A stretch of 64,000 nt of DNA from Lotus japonicus. Taxonomy: Eukaryota > Streptophyta > Magnoliopsida > Fabales > Fabaceae. The notes beneath the pieces are model-generated. The model saw nothing but the letters and a program-made list of their open reading frames with translations, ran no database searches and was not told the DNA's origin. The stretch is taken from assembly GCF_012489685.1 (NCBI RefSeq), contig NC_080042.1, positions 11,794,150-11,858,149 on the forward strand. The letters are read 5' to 3'. Of this stretch, positions 1 to 11,388 are shown in pieces. A program made the position numbers and the translations under genes. Position 1 is the stretch's first letter. Each line of letters opens with the position of its first letter.

Positions 1-2400
1 GTTCATAATATTCATTATTATGCAGTCATATCATTTCTCTTCCATTCCAATTTTATGATCTAATGTCAAAAAGCAAGCATATCAAACCTACATATCCAAG
101 AAAAGGTGCTGGGAAGAGCTCAATGGGGTTGATCTTAAAAACTCTGAACTTTGGTTATCCAGGGACCTTCTCCTACCACACTCTTTTAATAAGAGCAGAA
201 CCTGTATATAAAAAGAAGAAATTCATATGAAAAAAAAGAATATCAACACCAGCAGCTATTATATATCTCATTTTTCTTTACCTATCTTTTTCATTGGGAT
301 GTAGATAAAATAACTGTGAACATACTAACTCATTCATGTGAAGGATGCAAAAATTGTAGCAAGGCACATAATGGAAATAGACTAATAGAAATTGATGTAA
401 TTTAAAAATAGAAATTTACAGAATTAGGAAAAGCAAGGGAATGGAAGATTGATTTAGCATAGGTGTATAAAACAGATAAGGTTGCAATATTTAAAGTGAG
501 GATCATCAGGTTATTCATGTTGGTGGATTTAACATTCTAAGACAACTGAAAACATGATACCTTAATTTTCAAGAGTTAATGCTTTCATTTCTCCTTAAAT
601 TAATGGTTCAAAATCTGCTTACAGTCTCCCTTCTTATGTGCCCTTTCCTACATACAAAATCCTTGAACCTATCTACAACAAATAAGACAAACCAAATGGA
701 ATAAAAATGTTACCTTTGGGGCTGTGAGCCAGTATGCAGATTGCCCTATCTCAATAGGGAAAGCGATGCTTCATCCCCTCTCCGGTGTTGGTACCTGCTA
801 GTGAATCAAGGAGAGAGTAAGGCAGCCTCAACCCAGCGCTTCCGAAAGACCTGCTTCTCTCCTCGACGATTAAATCGTAAGCAGTAGTGAAGACCAAGCC
901 ATCAGGTCTCACTCTCGCAGTAGTCACAATAGCACCTGCACAATTCAGCCCCCTCTATAAATATGTAGTGGGCATAGTCGAAATGGAAGAAACTATCGCC
1001 GATCATTCGATAAGAATCTATCCAGATGGTGTTTAAGTGACACAAAAGAAAATGAAAATAAAGGGGAAAATACTTTATTTTTATAAACAAACTCAGATAG
1101 ATAAGTTAAGATCTATAATGTGCAATGTCAAAATTCATTCACAGACTATGTGAGAAGAACTATTTTTTTATCTAACTATGGAACCTTGATTAGTTTGAAA
1201 CCCTTTTGAAGAAGATTTGCAGAAAAATCATGATAGTTTTACAATATCCACAAATTAAACACCATCACTATTAGTCCATTTGAAAATGGTATTAGCCCAT
1301 TTGAAACAACAAATCACTATTAGTCTATTACACAGCTTCAACACCTTAAACATTATAAGAATGTTGGTGTTAAAGTATTGGTAGTTACTTCTCTTCATGT
1401 TGATAGTAATTAGAGGAACATGAGACATTTTGGCTGTAGAACACACCATCAAGTGTATAAAAAGAGATTTTGTATCCTCTACATGCTCACAAAATGAAAA
1501 CCAGACTATGAACATTCAAAACAAAAAAGGTAAAAAATTTGCTAGCAAAAATAAAGATTATACCTCAAAATAATTATTTTACTTAGTGAAAGCAATACTC
1601 CAAATATACATGATTCAAATAGCAAAATCCCCTGAAAACAGATAGAAAGAGAACTTTAGATAAGCCAGTCTAGAACAACGAATACTTTGAATTTTAACTA
1701 CAACCTTACATGACACTCATTATCCACATCAGAAGTGAAGTGCTTCTCAAATTTATTTTCTTAGAGCCATAGCTTCTTTCTTAACAGATAAAGCGCATCT
1801 CTGATCTGTAACTTCAATTCCTTGCACTTGCGTCAGAGCAAGCACTGCCATGAAAAACCTGAAACCATCATAGACAAAGAAATAGTCAACAAAAGAAGAC
1901 CAAATAGAAATGACAGAAAAACTCAAATCGATGGCCACCATTGGATCCTGTCCTCCTATCTCGGCCAAAATCTGTAGTAGACCTCATCGCTCTCCATTAA
2001 CAAACACCTTGCAATCAATATATATTAGAAAAACTAACTTTAAAAAGTGGTTAACGTACCAGGATAGTACTTGCCGGTGACACAAAGGAATTGTAAGCGA
2101 TCGAGACCGAAGAAGTCTTCGTTTGAGCAATTTCAGTGGTCACTGAGCCAATGGTAGACTGGTAGGCGTTCCTTTGGAGAACGCAGCGAGATGGGAATTG
2201 GGAGAGACGATTAAGGTTCTGGAGAAAGGGTGAGAAGAACGATTAGAAATCAGGGCACAATTGAAAGAGAGGAGGAAGAGCTTAGGTTTAGCATGAGAAA
2301 TAAGATAAGGAGAAATCAGGGCACATGTGGCAAGTAGGGCCAAGGTGGAAGAGCTGACGTGTAAAATATTAAGTGAGAATTAATCTGAGAGCGACACGTC
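1..2400. other. Unresolved unique sequence; possible minus-strand gene or relic
   Basis: No gene can be named here. On the minus strand three pieces look exon-like. One, near 2343-2060, is rich in Ser, Leu and hydroxylated residues, like a plastid transit peptide, but its in-frame start is TTG, not ATG. A second, 1984-1753, encodes about 70 residues and ends in a stop. A third, about 935-721, reads as a smooth polar/hydrophobic stretch that can be continued past a stop only by changing frame, and is followed by a GT donor-like site at about 716. Candidate splice sites exist, but I could not join the pieces into one convincing protein. It may be a decayed gene or a gene whose main exons lie left of the window. 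Confidence 0.2.
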
Positions 2401-2751
2401 ACTAACTTGGCCTGTGGGAGCGACACGTCATGCTAGAAGTTGTTCTTTTCTAATATATATTTATATTTATATTGCATGTGATAATAATTTACCCATCCAT
2501 GTTGAACTATTTATTTGAATTACATGAATTATCATTAATCAATTAAATATAATACGAATTTAATTATTAATATATCAACTAAAATTATTTTTAATAATAG
2601 TGCATCACCAATTGATGAAATTTTTTATGTGTTTTTATTATGAATATCATGTGATGATTGCGCTATTTACATTTTTACATGTGAGAGATTTTTACCCTCA
2701 ATTGAAAAGTTATAACTTTTTTCTTTAGAGCTAGTTTAACATGCTCTGCAC
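2401..2751. other. AT-rich spacer, nothing recognised
   Basis: AT-rich sequence between the unresolved left region and the copia relic. I see no ORF, terminal repeat or RNA gene in it. Confidence 0.5.
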
Positions 2752-3393
2752 ATTAACATTTTCTTCCAAAGACATGAAAGTATTTGACAGTAGGCTTCCT
2801 CCTTTTCCAGATCTCATACTATGTAGAACTAGTTCTAGATCGTATAGTCACACGGTTGTGTATATCACAAGTTTGTTCATGGCTTCAGCCCAAAAGTGAT
2901 AAGGTAGGTTCTTGGCATGCAACATGACTCTAGTTGATTCCTGCAAACTTATATTTTTGCGTTCTACCACTCCACTCTGTTGAGGTGTAATTGGTGCTGA
3001 GAATTCATGCCCAATTCCTTCAGAAGCACAAAAATCAGAGAACTTTCTATTTTCAAATTCTTTGCCATGATCACTCCTTATTTTTACTATCACACTTCCT
3101 TTCTCTCTTTGAAGTCTTTGACAAAGCTCCTTGAACACGTCAAAGGTAACTGATTTTTCTTCAATGAAATTGACCTAGGTGAATCTAGAAATATCATCCA
3201 CACAAACGAATACATACCATTTTCCTCCAATGCTTTCTACTTGCATTGGTCTCATAAGATCCATATGAAGTAGTTCCAGGACATTTGATGTGGCCACATG
3301 CTGCAGCGTCTTGTGGGACATCTTGGTTTGCTTACCAATTTGACACTCACCACACACTTTCCCTTGTTCAATCCCCAGCTTGGGAATACCCCT
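2752..3393 (-). pseudogene. Ty1/copia GAG-pre-integrase/integrase relic
   Basis: Minus-strand fragment of a copia polyprotein, closely related to the integrase of the element at 23343-33364. It covers the zinc-binding CGECQIGKQTK part (about 3360-3310), the first catalytic Asp region (HMDLM), the second (RSDHGKEFEN, intact here) and the downstream ERKN glutamate. An in-frame stop or shift lies between about 3140 and 3175, further damage lies near 2850, and the match fades at about 2752. Neither LTR, gag nor reverse transcriptase is present. On its right the relic is cut cleanly by the LTR of gypsy element A, so it predates that insertion. Confidence 0.85.
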
Positions 3394-3715
3394 TGTTCCA
3401 GCCAAGAACATAGAAAGAAGGTATAGTACCTAGAATGAAAGGAATGCAATGAGAGAATCTAGAGAGGGAGAAAGCGTGTAACCGCTTAGAGAGAGAGTGT
3501 AACTGAATTTCAAGTTTGTTATTTATCAAATGAGCTCAAAAGTCCCTTACAATTGGTAACCGCCCCCCATTTATAGGCTAGGGGTTGGGTCTGGCGCCCC
3601 TAACTGTCTTCAGTGGGCCGTTTGGGCCTCTCGGGGGAGGCCCAATTCCCTGGCTTGCGTGACGCCCTGAGGCATGCGTCCCTGGGCGAGGGCCCCAGGG
3701 GTCTCTCCCAGTCCA
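3394..3715 (-). repeat. 3' LTR of gypsy element A
   Basis: About 322 bp that align in reverse orientation to the 320-bp LTRs of element B (56577-56896). They share the TGTTCCA terminus, the GGTATAGTACCT palindrome, the pyrimidine/purine run around the AACCGCTTAGAG motif and the CCCAGTCCA terminus. A TATA-like TTTATAG lies at about 3570, pointing into the minus strand. It begins exactly where the copia relic stops. Confidence 0.85.
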
Positions 3716-3867
3716 CAAGAATGCGCCGTTCCCACTCCCCCAGAATCCCTCAACTGCAATCATTCTCCTGCCATCATGGTGCACGATTTTCCACCTTCCC
3801 CCCACGTTCATCAGCAACTATCCTCAAAATTCTTACACGCTTCTCCCCTCAACAGTCACCACCTTCC

Positions 3868-3874
3868 TATAAAG
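3868..3874 (+). promoter_or_regulatory. TATA box of the antisense gene in element A
   Basis: TATAAAG about 200 bp upstream of the antisense start codon at 4072. It lies in a block conserved with element B, where the same motif sits at 55997-56003 on the minus strand, so the antisense gene seems to have its own promoter separate from the LTR. A splice-donor-like GGTGAGTTT at about 4001 could end a 5' leader exon. Confidence 0.45.
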
Positions 3875-4071
3875 ATGCTATTACCTCACCCTTCGCTTAT
3901 TTTGCAACCTCAACTCCTAGCCACCCTCTTTGCACATAAAATCCCCTCGACAAACTGCTACTACGGCGCCGACGACGCTCCACTCGCTGCTCTTCTTTCC
4001 GGTGAGTTTCTAGAACCTCAAAGTTGCTTTCGTTTCTCCCATTTTACCCAAGACCTTGCGCCTTTCCCCCC

Positions 4072-5703
4072 ATGGCATCAGGACGTCGAACTAAGAACTC
4101 CTCCCGCGGCATTATCGTCGCCAATCCTCTGTGGTACGTTCCTCCGGTCGACCTTCCCCCTCCTGGGGGAGTCCCTCTTGACACAAAAGATATTGCAGCT
4201 TTTCGTCTGAAGTCCTCGGGATCCTTGCCAACTCCTATCCCAAGGGGTCTTCCGGTTGGAGTAATCCCCAACCACAATCCTATTTTGAGCAGTGGGAATT
4301 AATTTCTGACCTCTCCTCGAGGTCTGGTGGATTTTGTCATGAGAAGCCCCTTGACAATAAGCTCTACTACGCCGACTCCTCAGCCTCCGAGCGTCCTTGG
4401 CTTCGCCGCCCTTATAACGACACGAGCAACTTTCATTTTTTCTACATGTACGAGTACATGTTCACCGGTTTGGGGATCAGGCTCCCCTTCTCTCTCCCTT
4501 CATTTGCTCCGTGCTGCGCGACATCAACGTCGCCCCGTCCCAACTTCATCCCAACAACTAGGCCTTCCTGCGATGCTTCGAAATTCTTTGTGATGCAATC
4601 CAGCGAGAGCCAGAGCCTTCCCATTTCTTTTATTTTTATGGCGTGGCCACCCAATCATCCCCACCGTGCGACTGGGTCTCTCTGGAAGCCAGGCCCAACC
4701 GCCAGCGCTTCAACCCTCTTTCGACCACTATCACGGATGACCTCGCCCGTAGGTACTTCAAAATCGTGGTGTCTCATGAATATCCTGAAGTTTTTACTTC
4801 AAGGGACGGTACCGCCCGCTTCCCATTTTACTGGACCAAAGAAACATCCCGAATAGCCGACCCGCCCGAGAGTTCTTTTACCAACGAAGACAAGATTGTC
4901 ATCAGCTTCCTAGCTAACCTTCCGGTCCTAGACTGCGCTCGTGTGATCGGTAAAGCTAGGGTTTCACTAACCCCCGCATACTTAGGTCTCCTAACCTTCC
5001 TTTGATTCGTTCCTTGTCCCTTGCTTATTTCATTCCCCCTATACTTTTACTGACTTTCCTTCGCTGTCCTTTGAACCAGGAAAAATGAATTTTACTAGTG
5101 GAGACCTCTTGGCTGCCTTTGAGAAGAAGAAGAATGTCCCATTCCCTCCTCGAGTCAACTTGAAGGGCGACAAAACACCCTCCCCATCCAATTTGGAGGG
5201 CGAGGAAAGGAAGCGAGCGCCCTAGAGCCTCGGCGAAGAGGTCTCCCAACCGCCTCTTAAGAAGAAACTCGACTCGGTCGCCGCTTCTCATCCTGGAGGG
5301 GAGGACGTCCCGGTTACCGCCTCCACTTCCAGTGAGCCTGGTGAACCGCCTAAGACGACTCTAATTCCTTCGTCTGGCATACAGGGCGAGCTCACAACCA
5401 GAGCCCCCCTGGAACTGTTGGCCCGTCGCTTGCCGGGAAAACCTCAAAGCCCTCCACTGGTTTGACGCTGTCGCCGCCTCCAGGTCACAGGCCACTCTAT
5501 CCTCGGTCTCCGGGAATCCTGGGATGCCACTTACCCTCTCCTTCACGCCGGCACAAGCCGAGAAGACGGATGGAGTGATTCAAATGCAAGGTTTGGACAG
5601 AGTGTCCAAGGGCGCTCTGGGTACACTACTCCAAGGTTTTCATCGCTACAAGTGGGCCGCCAGAGATTCTGAAGCTTTGTGGGAAGAGGTGATTCGCCTT
5701 CGC
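4072..5703 (+). pseudogene. Antisense gene of gypsy A, 5' part (plant transposon/mobile-like domain)
   Basis: Plus-strand gene lying antisense to the element that carries it. From ATG 4072 the product starts with a basic Ser/Arg-rich segment, then a Pro-rich stretch (WYVPPVDLPPPGG), then a domain with FFYMYEYMFTGLGIRLPF and HFFYFYGVATQ blocks typical of the 'putative gypsy-type transposon/plant mobile' families found antisense in plant gypsy elements. A probable intron runs from the donor at about 4951 to the acceptor just before 5081. A low-complexity, charged linker follows, then the start of a coiled coil (MQGLDRVSKGALG, about 5584). There are frameshifts near 4280, 4440 and 4560, and a stop at about 5223. 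The frame is cut at 5703 by a solo LTR and resumes at 9644. Confidence 0.7.
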
Positions 5704-8700
5704 TGTAACGACCCGATTTCCGGGGGTCACTTTAGTAACCTGTTAAAGTAAATATGCAATATTTTCCAAAAGAGATTTATAAATGCGAGTATTTTTTTCC
5801 TTTTCGAAGCATTTCCAAAACATGTAATGCATACTCCCAACCGTAAATAATTTACATCTGTCCTTGACCAAGGCACAACATAATAGACATGACAAATAAA
5901 ATAAGATCCAACAACGGACCCACTATGTAATGACTCCATAGATCCGATATACTCCCTATGATTTCCATACTGGGTAAACATAGGAAAACAATGCACCGGA
6001 ACCTACCCAAAACCTCAAATACAAATCATAAAATGATCCTGCAAGCTTAAACCCATAACGTTAAGCTTTTCTACCCAAAGGCTCTAGCCATACACCCGAC
6101 TCTATTCTTCGAGTCTTCTATAGTTCTTCCACATGGAGTAGCATCTGCTCACATCGCAAGCTTTCGTCGTCTGGCAGCAGGCCGACCGCCCAAACACAAA
6201 CATACAACCAAAGCCAAGGCGCTAGGGTCAGCTTACAGAATACAATAGATATACAATCAATACCTATCATCTCAAAATAACATTCTCCTATCATCATCCT
6301 TAAGTAATCTCTTCCCTTTTTCTATTCCATAATCCTCTTTATCCTCAATACTTACTTATCAAGTCACTTACAACAACTTAATGTCTCAACTCGCTCTCAC
6401 AATCTATTCCTCAAGTCAACACTGTATCATTATCAATTCTTATCAAATTCACTAACTCTTATAAAGAAATCCATAAACCATAGTTAACTTCCAAGATAAA
6501 CAACTCTTCTTATCTAATGATCATGTACTGATTCAAGACTCATAAGCTCCTTCAAAACGATCAAATCATTTCTCTTAAACTTAAACTCGTGATATCTCGT
6601 TAGACACAAACCCTAGTCTCTTTGAAACTCCACTTTGGTTCTACAAAAATCTCAAACTTATAGGTAAGTCCTCAATCTCTAAGAAACGGGTTCTAGTCCT
6701 CAATTAATCCCTTAATTACTTCTAAGTCCTTGAACTTCCAAAGTTTCAAATCTAGACCATCTGGAATCAAATATTTATAGTAAATCTCATAAACTTCTTG
6801 GAATTCAAGATTCAATCCTAAGTCATATCTTCCAACATCAAGATTGCCATCACAACTTAATCCATTCTAATTAATACCTTTCGAAGTCTAATTCCTCACT
6901 CGGAAATCCAAACTTAATTGTTCTATTTCTATCCAATCATGTTATTCCTAAACATCCATTAACAAAGAGGTAATATTCGAACACTTATTCTCTAACACTC
7001 CAAAAACTTGTTCAACTTTCAAAACTTTTCGCAATCGCTTTTTAACGAATAAATGTGCGTAAAGACTCAAACGTTCTTGATTTTCATAAACGAATAAACA
7101 ACGTACGTAAGTAAGTTTCAAAAAATATTTTCGTACTCCAAAGCATTGCAATATCAATTAAAATAAAAGGTTTTCTCATCTTTTTCCAAAACAACTATTT
7201 TCCCTTGAAATATGTGATTTTGTCAAAACGAACATCAACTGTATAGCGACTTTAGCTAATTTTTAAATACGTCAAATAAACTCCGAAAAATCTAATATTT
7301 TTATCATGGCTTCTTTTACAAGTTTTGTAAATCCTCATAAATTTCCAAGTCCTAATTCGAAGTTAAAAATTCAGGAAAAATCAAATACTACAGCAGTTCA
7401 TGAGGAACGGGACAACTTAACCCGTGCTCACTAAAATGCGTATAACCTGAGCTAGAGAAATCGAAATGACATGAAACCAGCGGCAAAAGTTTGCTTACAG
7501 AAAAAGCTACAATTTTTATGAAAAACATACGAATTTGACAGAACAGCGGCTACTACATTCGAAAACAACAACGGTTTTATGTGACTTTTCGCAAAAGCTT
7601 TTCAAGCACAGTAAAGGCTAAACCCTCATGCCCTTAGAAATCAACAATCATAACACTATCACTCACACCACACACACATACACTATTCTATATTTCCTTC
7701 ATCAATTTTACAAGGCTCTTGGACAACAAAAATGACAATGATTTATGACTTAGAGAAGCATAAAGACCCTAGAATTAATTTGATCTAGATAAGAATGACA
7801 ACCCTATCAAGGTTGAAGGCAGTGGTAGGGTTCTCCTTTGCTGGTCATGGTTGTCCTCTTCAAGTGTGATCATCAAGACTGACAGCAATAGCACAAAACC
7901 AAAATTGATTATCAATTTGACAAAAGGGGAGGGAGAACTTCACGGTTCTGAGCTTAGCGAGTCCTCCGGCGAGCCCTCGCCGAAGAAGACGGTGGTTGGC
8001 GGCGGCTGGCGGCGGTTTCCGGCGAAGGTTATCGGAAGGTCAAATTGATTGGGGGGTTTTGTAGCGCATGGCGAGGGGAGTTCCATGGTGTGGTTGGTTT
8101 CTCCAAAAACTCAGTGGTTCGCCGGAGATCGGAGTTTAAAGGTGCGGTGGTTAGGGTTTCATGGTGGTGGCTATGGTGGTGCGTTCATGGTCGCGTGGTT
8201 GTGATGAGGAGGTGGTGTTACTCGCGGTTCTGGCCATAGAGAACGAAGGGGAGAGGCGGCGGTTTGGCACAGAGGAGGTGATGGTGGTTATGCGTTAAGA
8301 ATCAGAGGAGAAAACGCGTGGTGGTGGCGTTTTGGCACGCGGTGGTGGCGGTTGTGGTTGCTGGCGGCGTTCTGCTCAGCCATGGATGGAGAAGAAGAAG
8401 ATGGTGTTGTGTGGCTTAGGGTTTCAGAGGAATATGGAGAAGAAGAAAAGAAAATGGAGAAGGAGAAAGTGAGAGAGAGATGTCGAGATTGAGGGAGAGG
8501 GAGCGTGAATGAGGAGAAAGTAAAGCCAAAGCTGATTGAATGTGTGGTGAGAATGAGAGATGAGGAGGTGGATGGATAAGAATGAGAAAAAGGTGTGGTT
8601 GATAGGGGTGTAAGCGGGTATGGTCCGATCCGCGAATCAGATTAAACCTATCCGAACCGAACAGATTATGGTGGGTTGGATTGGATCATTGGTTCGGTTC

Positions 8701-9638
8701 GGATTTTTTTTACTGAATCCGATCACTATCGGTTCGGGTATCAGATTTAGGGATTGAAAAACCGATCAATCCGAACCAACCCAATGAATTGAGAATTGTT
8801 TTACATTAAGCTCAAACAATTTCAGCCTATTACATTACATATTTATATTTGTATTAGAGATGTTAGTTTTATTTAGATTATATGGATTATGTCATTATCG
8901 AATGTTTTGTTCTTTAAAAATGTTGGATTTTATATATTATTTATATTTTTTCACGGTTTTAGAATAATTTTCATGCATATTTCAAAATGATATTTTTTTT
9001 ATTTCAAATCCGAACATCCGAACCGAACCAATCCGATTGAGATCGGGTTGGTTTGGTTCGGATTTAGAAGTAAGGATCATGAAAACCGAACCAACCCAAA
9101 TCGAACATGTTTAATTGGTTCGGACATTTTATCATCCTAAATCCGAACCAATCCGGTCCGATTACACCCCTAGTGGTTGAGAGAGAATTGGAATAAATAA
9201 TATTCCTTTGTGATGCTTGATAGACTATCACAAGTAAATAACAAAGGTGACATGTTAGAGCAGGTCATCTCTTCACAAAAGAGATAGATAATTAAAGAAT
9301 AGAAATTATTAAAAATAAAAATAAAATAATGCACACAAAAATAATTATAATTAAATCCTTACTTTTAAATAACTTTATAAAATAAAAATATTGGAATTAA
9401 TTACTACTTAATTAATTTTCACGAATCGCGATTAGATTCGAGAAGGGAAAATAACAGTAAGACAATATTAAAATATAAACACGCAGTTAAACAAATATAA
9501 GGAAAATATTCCTTATGGTATTTCCCGTCATCGTGGCGTGAATAATATTCAATAACGAATAATTAATAATACAATACGTGTTACCGTAAATTAAGGAAAT
9601 TAAGAATATAACCCACCCATTTAATTTCGGGTCTTACA
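5704..9638 (-). mobile_element. Solo LTR (gypsy-type) inserted in element A
   Basis: A 3,935-bp block bounded by TGTAACGACCC and GGGTCTTACA, flanked by a perfect 5-bp duplication ttcgc (5699-5703 and 9639-9643). It cuts the antisense coiled-coil gene cleanly. There is no internal coding region. It is read here as a long solo LTR in minus orientation, related to 39819-43092 and to the fragment at 13692-14286, which share the GTTTGGGCG block and the terminal TTACA. A GC-rich, CT-rich leader-like stretch (about 8570-7930, minus) probably marks the transcript start. Its termini are unusually long imperfect inverted repeats for an LTR, so a TIR element with 5-bp duplication is a weaker alternative. 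Confidence 0.7.
8603..9172. mobile_element. hAT-type MITE, 570 bp
   Basis: Terminal inverted repeats TAGGGGTGTAAGCGG / GATTACACCCCTA and a perfect 8-bp target duplication GTGGTTGA (8595-8602, 9173-9180). Inside, the arms are made of repeated CCGAACC/GGTTCGG motifs around an AT-rich centre, and no protein is encoded. The TIR and 8-bp duplication fit hAT. It is nested within the solo LTR, and is related to 26483-27152 by its TIR and by its base pattern. Confidence 0.88.
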
Positions 9639-9643
9639 TTCGC

Positions 9644-10222
9644 GCCCTTAACTCCAAATTCGTTGAAGAGCGCAAGGTGCTCCTGGCTTAGCTAGCCTCC
9701 CAAGAAATCGCCTCCTCCGAAAAGTTGGCGGAACAAACTAAACGCTCCGAGGTCAGCCTGGAGTTCTGAGACAAAAAGATCTTGGAACTGGAGAACACGT
9801 TGGAGAAATTAAAACAAGAAGTGCAACTGGAGTCTGATACAAAGGAGGATTTGCTTGCCGCCAAAGACCAAACCATTTCTTCCCTAGGTGCGGAACTTTA
9901 GACCCTCAGTGCAGAAATGGTTAAGAAGGACGAGGCTTTGGTTGCAGCAAGAGCCCAAGCGCGATCCGACGCGAAGGCCCTTGAAAAGAAGTTAAGGTCA
10001 GATGCGGCTGCAGCTGCTGTTTTCGAACGTGGTCACGACTTCTTTCTTGCCAAAACCCAAATTCAGCACCTCCACTCCTAGTTAGACCTTAGCCCAATGG
10101 GGGCGTTCAAGAAGGTCACCCCCGCCGGATTGGTTGGTCCCGAGGATCCTCCGGGTTTTGTAGCCGAGCATTTCCTGATTGATGAAGACATAGAACAGGA
10201 AGAAATCGTTAATAATACTTAA
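9644..10222 (+). pseudogene. Antisense gene of gypsy A, 3' part (coiled coil)
   Basis: Continuation of the antisense frame interrupted at 5703. It encodes a long, Glu/Lys/Ala-rich coiled coil in heptads, then a short conserved tail (MGAFKKVTPAGLVG, then DPPGFVAEHFL) and a TAA at 10220-10222. Several in-frame stops are seen (about 9688, 9768, 9900 and 10080). The same tail occurs in element B at 53721-53880 on the minus strand, so it is a real family feature and not chance. The role is unknown; the coiled coil suggests self-association or partner binding. Confidence 0.65.
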
Positions 10223-11388
10223 AATGATTGTGTAATAATTGTGCCCTTTTCCGTCAACTCCTGTAACTTTGTTTATATTTGTTCTAATGAGAATAGTCGT
10301 TTTGAGCACCTTTGTTCTCCCTTTGCTTTTCGTCTCGCCATGTTTCGCTTTTGTGTTTGTTTTCCTTATAAGTCTGAATTACGTTTAACAACCTTGAGAG
10401 TGTGCTTGGTATAACTAGGAATTTTGCTCAGTTTTGGAACTAAGGCTTTGTTCACACGCTTTTCCCTTAAGATCAGGTGTGGCCTTGCCAGTTGTGCTTG
10501 GCGAGGACATACAGTGGCTCGGGTCCCAATGGCCATGTGGGTTGCCCGAGGCTTAACCTAGTTTGGAGTGCTCGCCCATATTTCGGGGAGACTTTTGCTC
10601 GCCCATATTTCGGGGAGGCTTTTTGGATAAGAATATCCGCACACATCGCCAACGAGTGGCAGCAGTCGCGCCGGACTTTCCGGAGCGATCCGCAGACATC
10701 AAGGTCGTGTTGGGATCACCACCTTCAGGGAATTTTTCCCACCACGCGACCGTTTCAATTCGGTTGAGAGTTAGGAGTATTGCTGAGAATATCCGTTTGT
10801 ATTCGATTGTAAAAGAGATTTTACATTTATTGAGGGATGCCTCTTTAAAAAACTCCCGTGATGGAGAAAAAGAGTACATCTTTATTTTTGACCTATTCCT
10901 GCTCCTCCTCGCCGCGCCACTGCTCCTGCCATAGGCCCACCTTTCTTTCCAGTAGTCACCCCTCCCAGTTAAGGTACCACGCCAAGCACTTCATCCTTTA
11001 GCCCCGACGTGCTCGCCACCCACTCATCACCCCTGGGAGGCCGGTCGCCCCGCTCAACTACCCTATAATAGAAAGGGGGCCTGCCTAGGCTGTTCTCCCA
11101 CCTGACGCACCGAGCCGCCTTTGTCCGTCTCAAATTTGCAGCTCCCAGTGGTTTCCAACACTTCACCTTCCTCTTTCCCTTGTTCCTGCGACACCGTGCC
11201 TTGCACCGCTCTTCCTCAGTCTTCAGCTTGCCCTAAGATTGATCGACTTTCCCTAATTTCCTTTGAATCATGCCTTGTAGCACTGACTCTTCCTCTCCAC
11301 CTTCCTCTAGCTGTGTTGGCTTGTTGAACCTAGGCGGCCTCCAGAGCGCTGCGTCTATTTGACTCCAATTGAAGAGGTCAAAATTGTC
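10223..11388 (-). other. Conserved non-coding core of gypsy family (where pol is missing)
   Basis: Spacer between the protease remnant and the antisense gene. About 10430-10880 aligns in reverse to 52150-52650 of element B, with shared blocks around AATATTCTCAGCAATACTCC-like, TTGGGATCACC and TATTTCGGGGA motifs. A TTTCGGGGAG-containing unit of about 28 bp is tandemly doubled at 10570-10620. No reverse-transcriptase motif (for example YXDD) is visible in any frame. Conservation between two copies suggests a family-specific structural or regulatory segment. Confidence 0.5.

Noticed and set aside
7851..8239. Plus-strand ORFs in a GC-rich stretch
   Set aside because: They lie antisense in the leader-like part of a solo LTR, have biased low-complexity composition and no domain.
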